In this document: piece by piece, positions 9,434 to 18,216 of the stretch | Numbering within the stretch: the first letter of the stretch is position 1 | Layout: every line of letters begins with the position of its first letter | Assembly: GCF_018860545.1 (NCBI RefSeq) | Contig: NZ_JAHKPN010000039.1 | Span: 1 to 64,000 of the forward strand | Length of the DNA: 64,000 nt | Direction: 5' to 3' | Origin: Winogradskyella psychrotolerans | GTDB lineage: Bacteria; Bacteroidota; Bacteroidia; Flavobacteriales; Flavobacteriaceae | Made by a program: the position numbers and the translations under genes | The notes under the pieces: generated by a model | Seen by the model: only the letters and a program-made list of their open reading frames with translations | The model's database searches: none | Told to the model about the DNA's origin: nothing

Positions 9434-10669
9434 TTATGAAACGGCCTTCAATTTCTTAATTGTGGATTTATTCAAACGATCTTCAGCATACGCTTTCGTA
9501 ATGTTTAATTTCGTTTCATCCGAGCTTGGTAAGTCAAACATCGCTTCCGTTAATATTTCCTCGCAAAGTGATCTTAAACCACGAGCACCAAGTTTGTACT
9601 CAATAGCTTTTTCTACAATATAATCTAAAGCCCCATCTGTAATAGTAAAAGCAATATCATCCATCTCAAACAGTTTTTTATATTGTTTGATGATAGCATT
9701 TTTAGGTTCTGTTAATATAGCTCTTAATGTTTTAGCATCTAACGGGTCCATATGTGTTAAAACCGGTAAACGACCTATGATTTCTGGAATTAATCCAAAA
9801 TCTTTTAAATCTTTAGGAGTTATGTATTGTAGCATATTATCCTTATCTATAGTATCCGTATTCATTGAACTATAGCCAATAGATTGCATGTTCATTCGTT
9901 TTGTAATGACACGTTCAATGCCATCAAAAGCTCCACCTGCAATAAATAAGATATTTTCGGTATCTACTTCAATAAATTTTTGATCTGGATGCTTACGACC
10001 TCCTTTTGGTGGGACATTAACGACAGTACCTTCTAAAAGTTTTAATAAAGCTTGTTGCACTCCTTCTCCAGAAACATCTCTTGTTATAGAAGGGTTGTCA
10101 CTTTTACGAGCGATCTTATCAATTTCATCAATAAAAACAATACCACGTTGTGCTTTTTCAAGATTGTAATCTGCAGCTTGTAATAAGCGTGTTAAAATAC
10201 TTTCTACATCTTCACCAACGTAACCAGCTTCAGTCAGTACCGTAGCATCAACAATTGCAAGTGGTACGTTTAACATTTTTGAAATGGTTTTAGCCATTAA
10301 TGTTTTACCTGTACCAGTTTGCCCAACCATAATGATATTACTTTTTTGTATTTCAATATCATCGTCAGTTGGTGCTTGTAATAAACGTTTGTAATGATTA
10401 TATACTGCAACAGACATCACGCGTTTTGTGAATTCTTGCCCAATAATATATTCATCTAAAAAAACTTTAATTTCTTTAGGTTTTTTAAGCATTAACTCTG
10501 CACTTAAATCTGAATTACCAGATTGTTTAGACTCTTCAATTACTATACCGTGAGCTTGCTCTATGCAACGATCACAAATGTGTGCATCTAAACCTGCAAT
10601 AAGCAAGCTAGTTTCTGGCTTTTTCCTACCACAAAATGAACATTCTAATTCTTCCTTTGCCATCTTCAA
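9434..10669 (-). CDS. clpX: ATP-dependent Clp protease ATP-binding subunit ClpX
   Basis: This 411-residue protein has the N-terminal zinc-binding domain ([10 protein letters not shown]...CDRC, residues 10-35) and an AAA+ module. The Walker A motif is GQTGTGKT, the Walker B motif is [11 protein letters not shown], and GYVGEDVE forms the pore loop. The IGRLP region (EIIGRLPVL) and the sensor 2 motif GARGLRS follow. ClpX unfolds tagged proteins and feeds them to ClpP in the cytoplasm. The gene lies downstream of clpP on the same strand (68 bp gap), with tig further upstream. The tig-clpP-clpX order is the classical bacterial arrangement. Confidence 0.99.
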   Translation of the reverse strand: MKMAKEELECSFCGRKKPETSLLIAGLDAHICDRCIEQAHGIVIEESKQSGNSDLSAELMLKKPKEIKVFLDEYIIGQEFTKRVMSVAVYNHYKRLLQAPTDDDIEIQKSNIIMVGQTGTGKTLMAKTISKMLNVPLAIVDATVLTEAGYVGEDVESILTRLLQAADYNLEKAQRGIVFIDEIDKIARKSDNPSITRDVSGEGVQQALLKLLEGTVVNVPPKGGRKHPDQKFIEVDTENILFIAGGAFDGIERVITKRMNMQSIGYSSMNTDTIDKDNMLQYITPKDLKDFGLIPEIIGRLPVLTHMDPLDAKTLRAILTEPKNAIIKQYKKLFEMDDIAFTITDGALDYIVEKAIEYKLGARGLRSLCEEILTEAMFDLPSSDETKLNITKAYAEDRLNKSTIKKLKAVS

Positions 10670-10737
10670 TTTTTTTAATTCCTGTGAAAGCAGAAATCGC
10701 TTTTTACTTTTTAATTATAAGTCGAAACTAATTGCAA

Positions 10738-11412
10738 TTACTTTCTCGTTAATACTTCATCAATCATACCGTACTCTAAGGCTTCTTGAGAGCGCATCCA
10801 GTAATCTCTATCAGAATCCTTTTCAACTTGCTCTATTGATTTTCCTGAATGTTTAGCAATAACTGCATATAATTCTTCTTTTACTCTAATGGTTTCTTTT
10901 AATGCAATTTGCATATCACTTAATTGCCCTTGAGTTCCACTACTGACTTGGTGAATCATTACACGAGAATGTGTTAAGGCAGAACGTTTGCCTTCTGCAC
11001 CTGCACATAATAACACGGCTGCCATTGAAGCTGCAATACCCGTACAAATAGTAGCGACATCTGGTTTAACAAATTGCATGGTGTCATATATACCTAAACC
11101 AGCATAAACTGAACCTCCTGGCGAGTTGATATAAATTTGAATATCTTTATTAGAGTCCGTACTCTGTAAAAACAATAATTGTGCTTGTATGATATTAGCT
11201 ACTTGGTCATTGACACCTGTTCCTAAAAATATAATACGATCCATCATTAAACGAGAGAATACATCAAAAACAGCGATATTCATCTGACGTTCTTCAATAA
11301 TATTCGGTGTCATATTTGAAGGATACATACTTTCTATGATCTTAGAATAGTAATTACTGTTGATTCCTTGATCTTTTATTGCAAATTTTTCAAATTCTTT
11401 TCCGTAATCCAT
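10738..11412 (-). CDS. clpP: ATP-dependent Clp protease proteolytic subunit ClpP
   Basis: The 224-residue product has the serine-protease features of ClpP: nucleophile Ser129 in CTGIAASMAA, His154 in VMIHQVSSG, and the oligomer handle region (QMQIALKE-type helix, here DMQIALKETIRVKEELY). The first 35 residues are a longer N-terminal extension than in E. coli, common in Bacteroidota, and may contain a propeptide. ClpP forms a 14-mer degradation chamber and works with ClpX, encoded next. A terminator lies between tig and clpP, so clpP-clpX probably has its own promoter. Confidence 0.98.
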   Translation of the reverse strand: MDYGKEFEKFAIKDQGINSNYYSKIIESMYPSNMTPNIIEERQMNIAVFDVFSRLMMDRIIFLGTGVNDQVANIIQAQLLFLQSTDSNKDIQIYINSPGGSVYAGLGIYDTMQFVKPDVATICTGIAASMAAVLLCAGAEGKRSALTHSRVMIHQVSSGTQGQLSDMQIALKETIRVKEELYAVIAKHSGKSIEQVEKDSDRDYWMRSQEALEYGMIDEVLTRK

Positions 11413-11502
11413 ATAAGTTTTAATTCTTTTAATTAATGTTGTTTTTCATAAAGCACTAGTAATGTACTTGGTATAGCGTTTGCATTTTATGAAAAATGTA
11501 CT

Positions 11503-11540
11503 CCCAAAAAAAGGCGTAAAATTTTTACATTTTACGCCTT
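11503..11540 (-). terminator. Rho-independent terminator after tig
   Basis: A 12-bp perfect stem (AAGGCGTAAAAT / ATTTTACGCCTT) has a 6-nt loop. On the minus strand it is followed by a T run (the AAAAAAA at 11504-11510 on the plus strand). It is placed between tig and clpP and so separates their transcripts. Confidence 0.85.
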
Positions 11541-11622
11541 AAAGATACTAATAATTTTTAGGTTACGGTTTTCCCGTAACTACATTTTAAGGTTTTAAGC
11601 TAAAGCCTTAATACTTTTAGAA

Positions 11623-12945
11623 TTAGCTATAGAATTCTTTAACAAAATCATCGTAAGTGATGTCTTTGGTCTTTATATTAGCTTCAGTCTTATATAAGTT
11701 TAGTAATTTTTGACTCATTAATTGCTCGGACATACGCTTTACTTCGTCTTGGTTTCCTAAGATTCTTGCAGCAATGTCTTCCAATTCTTTGTCTGAAGGA
11801 TTCATTTGTCCAAATTGAGCCATTTGCCCTTTAATCATTTCCATTGAATGCGATTTCAATTCTTCAAATTGAACTTGTAGCTTATGCTCAGTAATTAATT
11901 TACCTTCAATAAGCTGGTAACGCATGCTTTTTTCAGACTTTTCGTATTCTTCTTTAGCTTGCTCTTCAGTCATTTCTTCTTCACCTGCAGTTTGCATCCA
12001 CTTCTGCAAGAAACTTGCTGGTAAATCGAATTTTGTATTTTCTATAAGAGTCTCAGTGACATCATTCAATAACTTCTGGTCACCTTGTTGAGCAAATTGC
12101 TTTTCTGAGTCTTCTTTAATTTTGTCTTTTAATTCGGTTACAGAAGTAACGATTCCTTTTCCGAATAACTTATCGAATAACTCTTGGTCTAAATCCGCTA
12201 ATTCACGCTCGTTAATTTCAGTGATGGTAAAATTCACTTCAATATCTAAACCATGAGCATCATCATGAGGTACTTTTAACGCGTTCATTAAATCGTGATC
12301 GTCGCTAAATAAGCCTTTAGTTTTTAATGTAATTACATCACCAACTTTTGCTCCAATAAATTTCTTAGGATTTGTTTTTCCTTTCAATTTATCTAAAGTA
12401 ATCATTGTAGAATTATCGATTTCTTTTTCCTCGTTTGTGAAAGTTCCTGTGATTTCAGAATCTTTTGTTACTTCGTTTTGAGAAACGATTTTTCCATATT
12501 GTTTTTGAATATGAACAATCTGATCATCGATCATTTTGTCATCAGCTACAATATTATAATGTGTTATTGCTTTTTTACTTTTTAGATTAACGTTGAATTC
12601 TGGTGCTAAACCTAATTCAAATTCAAATGTAAATGCTTCAGCATCCCAATCTAAATCGTCTTGTGCTTTTGGTAAAGGATTACCTAAAACATCTAACTTT
12701 TCTTCAACTAAATATTTACCAAGAGCATCTTGTAGTAATTTATTTACTTCATCTACCAATACAGCTTTGCCATATTGCTTTTTTACCATTCCCATTGGTA
12801 CATGACCTTTTCTAAAACCAGGAATGTTTGCAGACTTTCGGTAATCTACTAAGATTTTCTCTACTTTGTCGCTATAATCTTCTTTAGCGATGTCCACTTT
12901 TACAACTGCATTTAATGCATCGATGTTTTCTCTTGTGATATTCAT
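11623..12945 (-). CDS. tig: Trigger factor, ribosome-associated chaperone and prolyl isomerase
   Basis: The 440-residue protein begins MNITRENIDA. The N-terminal ribosome-binding domain carries the signature IPGFRKGHVPMGMVKKQYG, close to the GFRxGxxP motif. A degenerate FKBP-like middle domain and a helical C-terminal chaperone domain follow. The reading frame extends upstream to 12993, but a TAnnTTTG promoter box lies inside that extension and the conserved family start is at 12945, so I place the start there. Trigger factor binds nascent chains at the ribosome exit tunnel. Bacteroidota versions have a weakly conserved PPIase domain, as here. The gene is upstream of clpP and clpX, separated by a terminator. 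Confidence 0.95.
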   Translation of the reverse strand: MNITRENIDALNAVVKVDIAKEDYSDKVEKILVDYRKSANIPGFRKGHVPMGMVKKQYGKAVLVDEVNKLLQDALGKYLVEEKLDVLGNPLPKAQDDLDWDAEAFTFEFELGLAPEFNVNLKSKKAITHYNIVADDKMIDDQIVHIQKQYGKIVSQNEVTKDSEITGTFTNEEKEIDNSTMITLDKLKGKTNPKKFIGAKVGDVITLKTKGLFSDDHDLMNALKVPHDDAHGLDIEVNFTITEINERELADLDQELFDKLFGKGIVTSVTELKDKIKEDSEKQFAQQGDQKLLNDVTETLIENTKFDLPASFLQKWMQTAGEEEMTEEQAKEEYEKSEKSMRYQLIEGKLITEHKLQVQFEELKSHSMEMIKGQMAQFGQMNPSDKELEDIAARILGNQDEVKRMSEQLMSQKLLNLYKTEANIKTKDITYDDFVKEFYS

Positions 12946-12970
12946 TTTTTTGAAACTAAAAATTGGGCTG

Positions 12971-13001
12971 CAAAAATACAATTTTTTTTGCAACCCAACA
13001 A
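12971..13001 (-). promoter_or_regulatory. Promoter of tig (Bacteroidota type)
   Basis: Read on the minus strand, TATTTTTG (plus-strand 12978-12971) is a TAnnTTTG -7 box. TTG triplets lie 17 and 20 bp upstream (plus-strand 12996-13001). It lies about 25 bp ahead of the tig start at 12945 and inside a hyphenated inverted repeat (GGGCTGCAAAAA at 12965 and TTTTTTGCAACCC). Confidence 0.6.
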
Positions 13002-13025
13002 TAGTTTTAAAGGTTTGACTTTAAG

Positions 13026-13373
13026 CTAGTCTTTACTGTCTTTTAAGAATGATTGTAGTAGCGATTGCAAAATAGATAAAAGCACACTAAATAATAATGC
13101 CGTCCAAAAGCCAGAGACGCTAAATCCATCGATTAGATTACTTGCTAATAATATAATTAGCGCATTGATGACTAATAGAAAAAGTCCTAAGGTGACAATG
13201 GTTACTGGTATGGTTAGAATTACTAGTATTGGTTTTACTAACAAATTTAGAATTGCTAACACTACAGCAACTATAATGGCTCCAACATAACCGTCAACAG
13301 TAACTCCATTGAGGATGTTTGCTAAAATAAAAACGGCTAATGCGTTTAGTAGAAGTCTAATTAATAAATTCAT
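13026..13373 (-). CDS. Phage holin family protein (mycobacterial four-TM holin superfamily, PF04020)
   Basis: The product has 115 residues and is very hydrophobic. Its four predicted transmembrane helices begin LLIRLLLNALAVFILANIL and continue through IIVAVVLAILNLLVKPIL, VTIVTLGLFLLVINALII and ALLFSVLLSILQSLL. The conserved features are an N-terminal small-residue helix, the LNLLVKPIL hinge and the LGLFLLVINA helix. Despite the name, this family is widespread in chromosomes and usually unrelated to phage. Function is unknown and a lytic role should not be assumed. It lies on the same strand as the neighbouring hydrolase, 24 bp downstream of it. Confidence 0.85.
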   Translation of the reverse strand: MNLLIRLLLNALAVFILANILNGVTVDGYVGAIIVAVVLAILNLLVKPILVILTIPVTIVTLGLFLLVINALIILLASNLIDGFSVSGFWTALLFSVLLSILQSLLQSFLKDSKD

Positions 13374-13397
13374 GATAATTATTTTAATTAAGTTTCT

Positions 13398-14162
13398 CTA
13401 AGATACAAAATTCATTACAGCATCATAAAAATCCTTTGGGTTTTCGGCATGTAACCAATGGCCCGCATTTGAAATAGTGATGATTTCAGAATTTGGAAAA
13501 TGTCTATGAATAATAGTTTCATCTGTGTCTCCAATATATTCTGACCGGTCTCCACGTAAAAACAAAGTGTCTTTTTCAAAGACAGCATGGACAGGAAGGG
13601 CTTCACCGACTTCGGAAACATTGTTTTTTAAGACCTCTAAATTTATACGTAAACCAAGTTGTCCTTTTTCTACCCAATATAAGTTTTTGAGCAAAAACAT
13701 GCGAATTCCGGCTTCATGAATATAATGACTTAAGGCTTTGTCGGCGTCACCTCTGGTTTTTAATTCTGAAAAATCTAAACTACTTAAGCCTTCTAAAATG
13801 GCATCATGATGTACGGGATAGTATCGTGGTGAAATATCCGCCACAATTAATTTATTTACCAATTCTGGATATGTCGCAGCAAATAACATAGCGGTTTTTC
13901 CACCCATGGAATGGCCTAATAGGATAATGTCACTTAAATTATGGTCGTCACAATAATGTTTTAAATCTTCAGCCATGACTTCGTAATCAAAGTCTTCTGA
14001 ATGAAAACTACGACCGTGATTTCGTTGATCTACGAGGTGAACTTCAAAATTTGATTCGGAAAATTGTTTGGCTAAGGTTTTCCAATTGTCTCCCATGCCT
14101 AAAAAGCCGTGAAGAATAATAAATGGTTTGCCTTCTCCTATAATGTTTGAATGTAGTTGCAT
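13398..14162 (-). CDS. Alpha/beta-fold hydrolase (YbfF-like esterase)
   Basis: The 254-residue product has an oxyanion-hole region (ILHGFLGMGDNWKTLAKQF), an active-site-proximal motif VDQRNHGRS and the nucleophile elbow GHSMGG. Near the C-terminus there is a catalytic His in NAGHWLHAENP, and an Asp probably in LRGDRSEYI. The arrangement is that of the YbfF/epoxide-hydrolase-like group of esterases. No signal peptide is present, so it is cytoplasmic. The natural substrate is unknown. The gene is upstream of the holin-family gene and downstream of a repeat-containing spacer. Confidence 0.88.
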   Translation of the reverse strand: MQLHSNIIGEGKPFIILHGFLGMGDNWKTLAKQFSESNFEVHLVDQRNHGRSFHSEDFDYEVMAEDLKHYCDDHNLSDIILLGHSMGGKTAMLFAATYPELVNKLIVADISPRYYPVHHDAILEGLSSLDFSELKTRGDADKALSHYIHEAGIRMFLLKNLYWVEKGQLGLRINLEVLKNNVSEVGEALPVHAVFEKDTLFLRGDRSEYIGDTDETIIHRHFPNSEIITISNAGHWLHAENPKDFYDAVMNFVS

Positions 14163-14173
14163 TTAAACTTTTT

Positions 14174-14320
14174 TTTCACGCAGAGGCGCAAAGGCGCAAA
14201 GCTGTGTGTGGTTATGTGGATGTGATTTTTTTATGAATTATAGAGCTTATTGAATCTCATATTGTAATACATTTTTAAATAAACGTGTTTTTCTTTCTGC
14301 CTCTGCGGCTTTGCGTGAAA
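14174..14320. repeat. Imperfect long inverted repeat in the spacer between the hydrolase and pdxJ
   Basis: The left arm at 14174-14201 starts TTTCACGCAGAGG. The right arm at 14293-14320 ends GGCTTTGCGTGAAA. Most of the 28 positions pair in reverse complement. The arms are GC-rich against an AT-rich background and are made of GCAAAG/GCAGAGG units. The 91-bp interior shows no gene. It resembles the dispersed palindromic repeats seen in many bacterial genomes. Confidence 0.7.
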
Positions 14321-14334
14321 TACCTTTTTAATTC

Positions 14335-15048
14335 TTATTTAAGCTTTTCTAAATACTTTCCAATCACATTCTCAACTCCCATATATAAACTTTCTGCAAT
14401 TAGTGCGTGTCCTATAGATACTTCTAATAAGCCCGTAATATTTTCTTTAAAGAATGCGATATTATCTAAGGATAAATCATGACCGGCATTAATGCCTAAT
14501 TGTAAAGTATTGGCTAAGCCTGCACATTCCATATAAGGTTGTATGGCATTTTCATTTCCCAAACTATATTGGTGTGCAAAGGCTTCAGTATACAGTTCTA
14601 TGCGGTCAGTGCCAGTTGCTTTAGCACCTTCAATTTGATGTAAATCTGGATCTACAAATATGGAAGTTCTGATGCCATTGGCTTTAAACTCTTTAATAAC
14701 GTCAATTAAAAAATCTTTATGTTTTATAGTGTCCCAGCCTGCATTAGACGTAATTGCATCCACAGAATCTGGGACTAAAGTCACCTGAGTTGGTTTAATC
14801 TTTAGAACCATATCTACAAACTTAGGAATGGGATTGCCTTCTATGTTGTATTCCGTATAAACTTCGGATTTTAAATCGTAAGCATCTTGGTAACGGATAT
14901 GTCTTTCGTCTGGTCTTGGATGAATTGTGACTCCTTCCGCACCAAATCGTTGCACGTCTTTTGCAAACTGCACAACGTTAGGGACATCGCCTCCGCGACT
15001 ATTTCGTAACGTTGCAATCTTATTTATATTAACACTTAACTTTGTCAT
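14335..15048 (-). CDS. pdxJ: Pyridoxine 5'-phosphate synthase
   Basis: This 237-residue TIM-barrel enzyme condenses 1-deoxyxylulose 5-phosphate with 3-amino-2-oxopropyl phosphate in the last step of the DXP-dependent route to vitamin B6. Conserved PdxJ blocks are LSVNINKIATLRNSRGGD, GVTIHPRPDERHI, VTLVPD, SIFVDPD, TDRIELYTE, LGINAGHDLSL and EVSIGHALI. The open frame extends to 15078, but family proteins start at the MTKLSVNIN methionine, so I place the start at 15048. It is divergent from the CBS-protein gene, with about 90 bp between the starts. Confidence 0.97.
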   Translation of the reverse strand: MTKLSVNINKIATLRNSRGGDVPNVVQFAKDVQRFGAEGVTIHPRPDERHIRYQDAYDLKSEVYTEYNIEGNPIPKFVDMVLKIKPTQVTLVPDSVDAITSNAGWDTIKHKDFLIDVIKEFKANGIRTSIFVDPDLHQIEGAKATGTDRIELYTEAFAHQYSLGNENAIQPYMECAGLANTLQLGINAGHDLSLDNIAFFKENITGLLEVSIGHALIAESLYMGVENVIGKYLEKLK

Positions 15049-15138
15049 TATAATAGGTTTTGAATCACAAAAATACAAAGTAGGAGGTGTAATGTATGGT
15101 TATTTTTGATTAATTTGCAACATATTTAATACAGTTTA

Positions 15139-15795
15139 ATGGAGCTTCAAGACTATATAATAAACGACATAAAACCTATACATGTAACGGATAAAATAAG
15201 TGATTTAAAATTACTCTTTAATCAGTTGACGTATTCTCATATTCCTATTGAAAAGGACGGAGTTTATATGGGTTGTATTTCTGAAACAGATGCACATTGT
15301 TTTGATGGAGCAATTACTATTAGTGATTGTAATTACGCTATTGAAGGTTTTTTTGTTAGACTAACCACTAATTGGTTAGATGTTTTAGAAAAATTTGCTC
15401 AAAACGATTCTAATATAATGCCTGTTTTAGATCCTAATAATAAATATTTAGGATATTATGAGTTAAATGATATTATTCACCTCTTTAATGAAACCCCTTT
15501 CTTTGCTGAACCAGGAGGGATTTTAATTGTAGAAAAAGGTGTTAATGATTATTCTTTTAGTGAAATTAGTCAGATTGTTGAGTCTAACGACGCTAAGCTT
15601 TTAGGTGCATTTATTTCTAAGATGGAAGGGGATTTAGCAAGCATCACATTAAAAATAAGTAATACGAGTCTGAATGACATTATTCAATCATTTAGACGTT
15701 ATAGTTATAATATTGTTTCTGGTCACGAAGATGATTCTTATCTCGAAACGCTAAAGGAACGTTCGCAATATCTAGACAAATACCTAAATATGTAA
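15139..15795 (+). CDS. CBS-domain protein
   Basis: The protein has 218 residues. A tandem CBS pair fills about residues 1-130, with repeated motifs such as SHIPIEKDGVYMGCISETD and IMPVLDPNNKYLGYYELNDI. The last 80 residues (VNDYSFSEISQIVESNDAKL, then ITLKISNTSLNDIIQSFRRY) look like an ACT-like ligand-binding domain. CBS pairs usually bind adenine nucleotides, so a regulatory role is likely but unproven. The stop codon overlaps the start of nadK (TAATG), so the two are translationally coupled. A link to NAD(P) or nucleotide status is plausible inference only. Confidence 0.85.
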   Translation: MELQDYIINDIKPIHVTDKISDLKLLFNQLTYSHIPIEKDGVYMGCISETDAHCFDGAITISDCNYAIEGFFVRLTTNWLDVLEKFAQNDSNIMPVLDPNNKYLGYYELNDIIHLFNETPFFAEPGGILIVEKGVNDYSFSEISQIVESNDAKLLGAFISKMEGDLASITLKISNTSLNDIIQSFRRYSYNIVSGHEDDSYLETLKERSQYLDKYLNM

Positions 15796-16676
15796 TGATA
15801 AAAGTAGCAATTTACGGTCAGAATTACTTAAAAGAAATTACTCAGCAGGCCGTTGAGAAATTAATTGATGTTTTATTAGAGAAGAAGGCTGAGATTTATG
15901 TTGAAGAAGATTTTTTAATTACACAGTTTCAAAACGTAAAAGACAATCCTCATATTAATACCTTTCATACGTTAGATGATAGTTTTAATTTATTAATTAG
16001 TGTTGGAGGTGATGGTACTATTTTAAGAGCCATAACTTATGTTAGAGATTTAAATATTCCTGTGGTAGGAATAAACACCGGGAGATTAGGTTTTTTAGCA
16101 ACTATTCAAATTGATGATATCCAATCGGCTTTAACAGAGATTTTTAATGGGGAATACAAAATTTCTGAACGTGCCTTACTTAGTGTTACTACAGATCCAG
16201 AACATCAGGATATTCTAAACACACATTTTGCACTGAATGAAATTGCTATCAGCCGAAAAAACACCACATCCATGATTACGATTGAAACCCATCTCGATGA
16301 TGAGTTTTTAACCACGTATTGGGCGGATGGACTAATTTTGTCTACACCAACCGGTTCTACAGGGTACTCATTAAGTTGTGGTGGACCTGTTATCGCACCA
16401 AATGCAAAAAACTTTGTATTAACTACTATAGCGCCTCATAATTTAAGTGCAAGACCATTAGTGTTACCCGATAGCAAAACAGTTACACTTAGGGTTAATG
16501 GTAGAGAGGATCAATTTTTAATGTCTTTAGATTCGCGTATCGTTACGCTTTCAAATACAACGACAGTTACTGTGAAAAAAGCAGATTTTGTAATAAAGAT
16601 GGTAGAGCTTTTAGATGAATCCTTCTTAGCAACCCTTAGAAAAAAATTACTTTGGGGAGAAGATCGACGTAACTAA
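15795..16676 (+). CDS. nadK: NAD kinase
   Basis: The 293-residue protein carries the NAD kinase signature GGDGTILRA (about residue 72). The NAD-binding loop IGINTGRLGFLA, NEIAISR and the motif TPTGSTGYSLSCGGP follow, with substrate-binding residues further on in PHNLSARPLVLPD. It phosphorylates NAD to NADP with ATP in the cytoplasm. The length is typical. Its start overlaps the stop of the CBS gene by one base, so both are expressed from the same transcript. Confidence 0.98.
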   Translation: MIKVAIYGQNYLKEITQQAVEKLIDVLLEKKAEIYVEEDFLITQFQNVKDNPHINTFHTLDDSFNLLISVGGDGTILRAITYVRDLNIPVVGINTGRLGFLATIQIDDIQSALTEIFNGEYKISERALLSVTTDPEHQDILNTHFALNEIAISRKNTTSMITIETHLDDEFLTTYWADGLILSTPTGSTGYSLSCGGPVIAPNAKNFVLTTIAPHNLSARPLVLPDSKTVTLRVNGREDQFLMSLDSRIVTLSNTTTVTVKKADFVIKMVELLDESFLATLRKKLLWGEDRRN

Positions 16677-16739
16677 TACATTTTTATACAATAATTACCT
16701 TCTTATACTGTTTTCTGTAAGACTATTTGTGTCAAATTA

Positions 16740-16768
16740 TTGCGCACAAATCAGAATTGTTATATTTG
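16740..16768 (+). promoter_or_regulatory. Promoter of the DUF6089-uppS-bamA operon
   Basis: TTG at 16740-16742, an 18-bp spacer and TATATTTG at 16761-16768 match the Bacteroidota primary sigma-factor consensus TTG-N19-TAnnTTTG. It ends 17 bp before the ATG at 16786. It lies inside the upstream extension of the reading frame (GTG at 16729), so it supports the later start. Confidence 0.7.
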
Positions 16769-16785
16769 CAAACTTTGAAAACTAT

Positions 16786-17475
16786 ATGAGATATTTTTTT
16801 CTACTTTTTTTATGCGTTTTTATCACCAATAATGTGGATGCTCAAATTTATGAAGTTGGAGTATACGCAGGTGGAAGTAATTTTATTGGAGATGTAGGTG
16901 CAACAGATTACATTTCTCCAAATCAATTTGCTTTTGGTGTTTTAGCAAAATGGAATAGAAGTCCTAGGCACTCATTTAGAGCTTCAGTGATTTTTTCAGA
17001 TTTGGAAGGTGTTGATGCAAAATCAGATGATCCAAGACGAAAAGAACGTGGTTACGAATTTAATTCGAGTATAATAGAGATTTCATTGGGTATGGAATTC
17101 ACCTTTTTAGAATTTGACCTTCATACTATAGGTACAAAAGGAACACCTTATTTATATTCAGGACTTACACTTACTAATCACGATAATTATTATTTTTCAA
17201 CAACTGGTGAGTATACATCAGAAAATACAAATAGTTGGGCATTTGGAATTCCCATGGTATTAGGCTATAAAACAAATATAACTAACCAAATGGTTTTAGC
17301 TGCAGAAGTTGGTGCACGCTATACATTTTCGGATGAATTAGACGGAAGTGTACCAGATTCTGAAGACAGAGATGCGTTAAGTTTTGGAAATACTAATAAT
17401 AACGATTGGTATATGTTTACCGGAATTACATTAACTTACACCTTTGGTAGAAGACCTTGCTATTGCAATTTTTAA
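16786..17475 (+). CDS. DUF6089 family outer-membrane beta-barrel protein
   Basis: The 229-residue product begins with a signal peptide (MRYFFLLFLCVFITNNVDAQ). The block YEVGVYAGGSNFIGDVG at the mature N-terminus is characteristic of the DUF6089 family in Flavobacteria. The rest alternates polar and aromatic residues and ends with ITLTYTFGRRPCYCNF, as expected of a small beta-barrel. The longer open frame starting GTG at 16729 is rejected because it overlaps the promoter. It abuts uppS (stop and ATG adjacent), and in relatives the family commonly precedes uppS and bamA. A role in outer-membrane assembly is inferred from context only. Confidence 0.8.
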   Translation: MRYFFLLFLCVFITNNVDAQIYEVGVYAGGSNFIGDVGATDYISPNQFAFGVLAKWNRSPRHSFRASVIFSDLEGVDAKSDDPRRKERGYEFNSSIIEISLGMEFTFLEFDLHTIGTKGTPYLYSGLTLTNHDNYYFSTTGEYTSENTNSWAFGIPMVLGYKTNITNQMVLAAEVGARYTFSDELDGSVPDSEDRDALSFGNTNNNDWYMFTGITLTYTFGRRPCYCNF

Positions 17476-18216
17476 ATGAGTTTAAAAGAACAAATAAATA
17501 AAGAAAAACTTCCTGCGCATCTTGCCGTTATAATGGATGGCAACGGTCGTTGGGCAAAACAACAAGGGTTATTACGTGTTGTTGGTCATGAAAATGGAAC
17601 CAAATCTGTAAGACAAACCGTTGAGGCTTGTGCGGAATTGGGTATTAAGAACTTAACGCTTTATGCATTTTCTACTGAAAACTGGAATAGACCAAAATTA
17701 GAAGTTCAAACCTTAATGAAGCTTTTGGTAAAGTCCTTAAAGAAGGAAATGAAAACATTTGAAGACAATAATATTAAATTGTGTGCTATTGGTAATTTAA
17801 ACGATTTACCAAGTAAGGCACATAAAGAACTACTAGATGTTATTGAGAAAACAAAAAATAATACAAACATGACATTAACTTTAGCGTTGAGCTATGGTTC
17901 TCGTGAAGAAATTGTTAATGTTATTAAGGAATTGTCAGTTAAAGTTAAAAATAATATAATTTCTCCTGAAAGTATTGACGAATCAATTATTAATAAGCAT
18001 CTTTACACGCACAATTTACCAGACGTGGACTTACTTATACGGACAAGCGGAGAGCAACGTATCAGTAACTTTTTACTATGGCAAATAGCCTATGCTGAAC
18101 TATATTTTACAGATGTTTTATGGCCAGATTTTACGAAAGAAAATCTATATGAGGCACTCATAAATTATCAAAACAGAGAACGAAGATTTGGAAAAACAAG
18201 CGAACAACTTACCTAA
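17476..18216 (+). CDS. uppS: Isoprenyl transferase (undecaprenyl diphosphate synthase)
   Basis: The 246-residue protein shows all cis-prenyltransferase motifs: IMDGNGRWAKQQG with catalytic Asp21, TLYAFSTENW, ALSYGSREEI, and the C-terminal DLLIRTSGEQRISNFLLWQI and YTDVLWPDF-type block. It builds the C55 lipid carrier for peptidoglycan and other envelope glycans at the cytoplasmic membrane. It starts directly after the DUF6089 stop and overlaps the beginning of bamA by 29 bp, so translation is coupled. Confidence 0.97.
   Translation: MSLKEQINKEKLPAHLAVIMDGNGRWAKQQGLLRVVGHENGTKSVRQTVEACAELGIKNLTLYAFSTENWNRPKLEVQTLMKLLVKSLKKEMKTFEDNNIKLCAIGNLNDLPSKAHKELLDVIEKTKNNTNMTLTLALSYGSREEIVNVIKELSVKVKNNIISPESIDESIINKHLYTHNLPDVDLLIRTSGEQRISNFLLWQIAYAELYFTDVLWPDFTKENLYEALINYQNRERRFGKTSEQLT

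Noticed and set aside
13026..13373. Holin-family protein as evidence for a prophage
   Set aside because: PF04020 proteins occur widely in chromosomes, and no phage structural, packaging or lysis genes are nearby.
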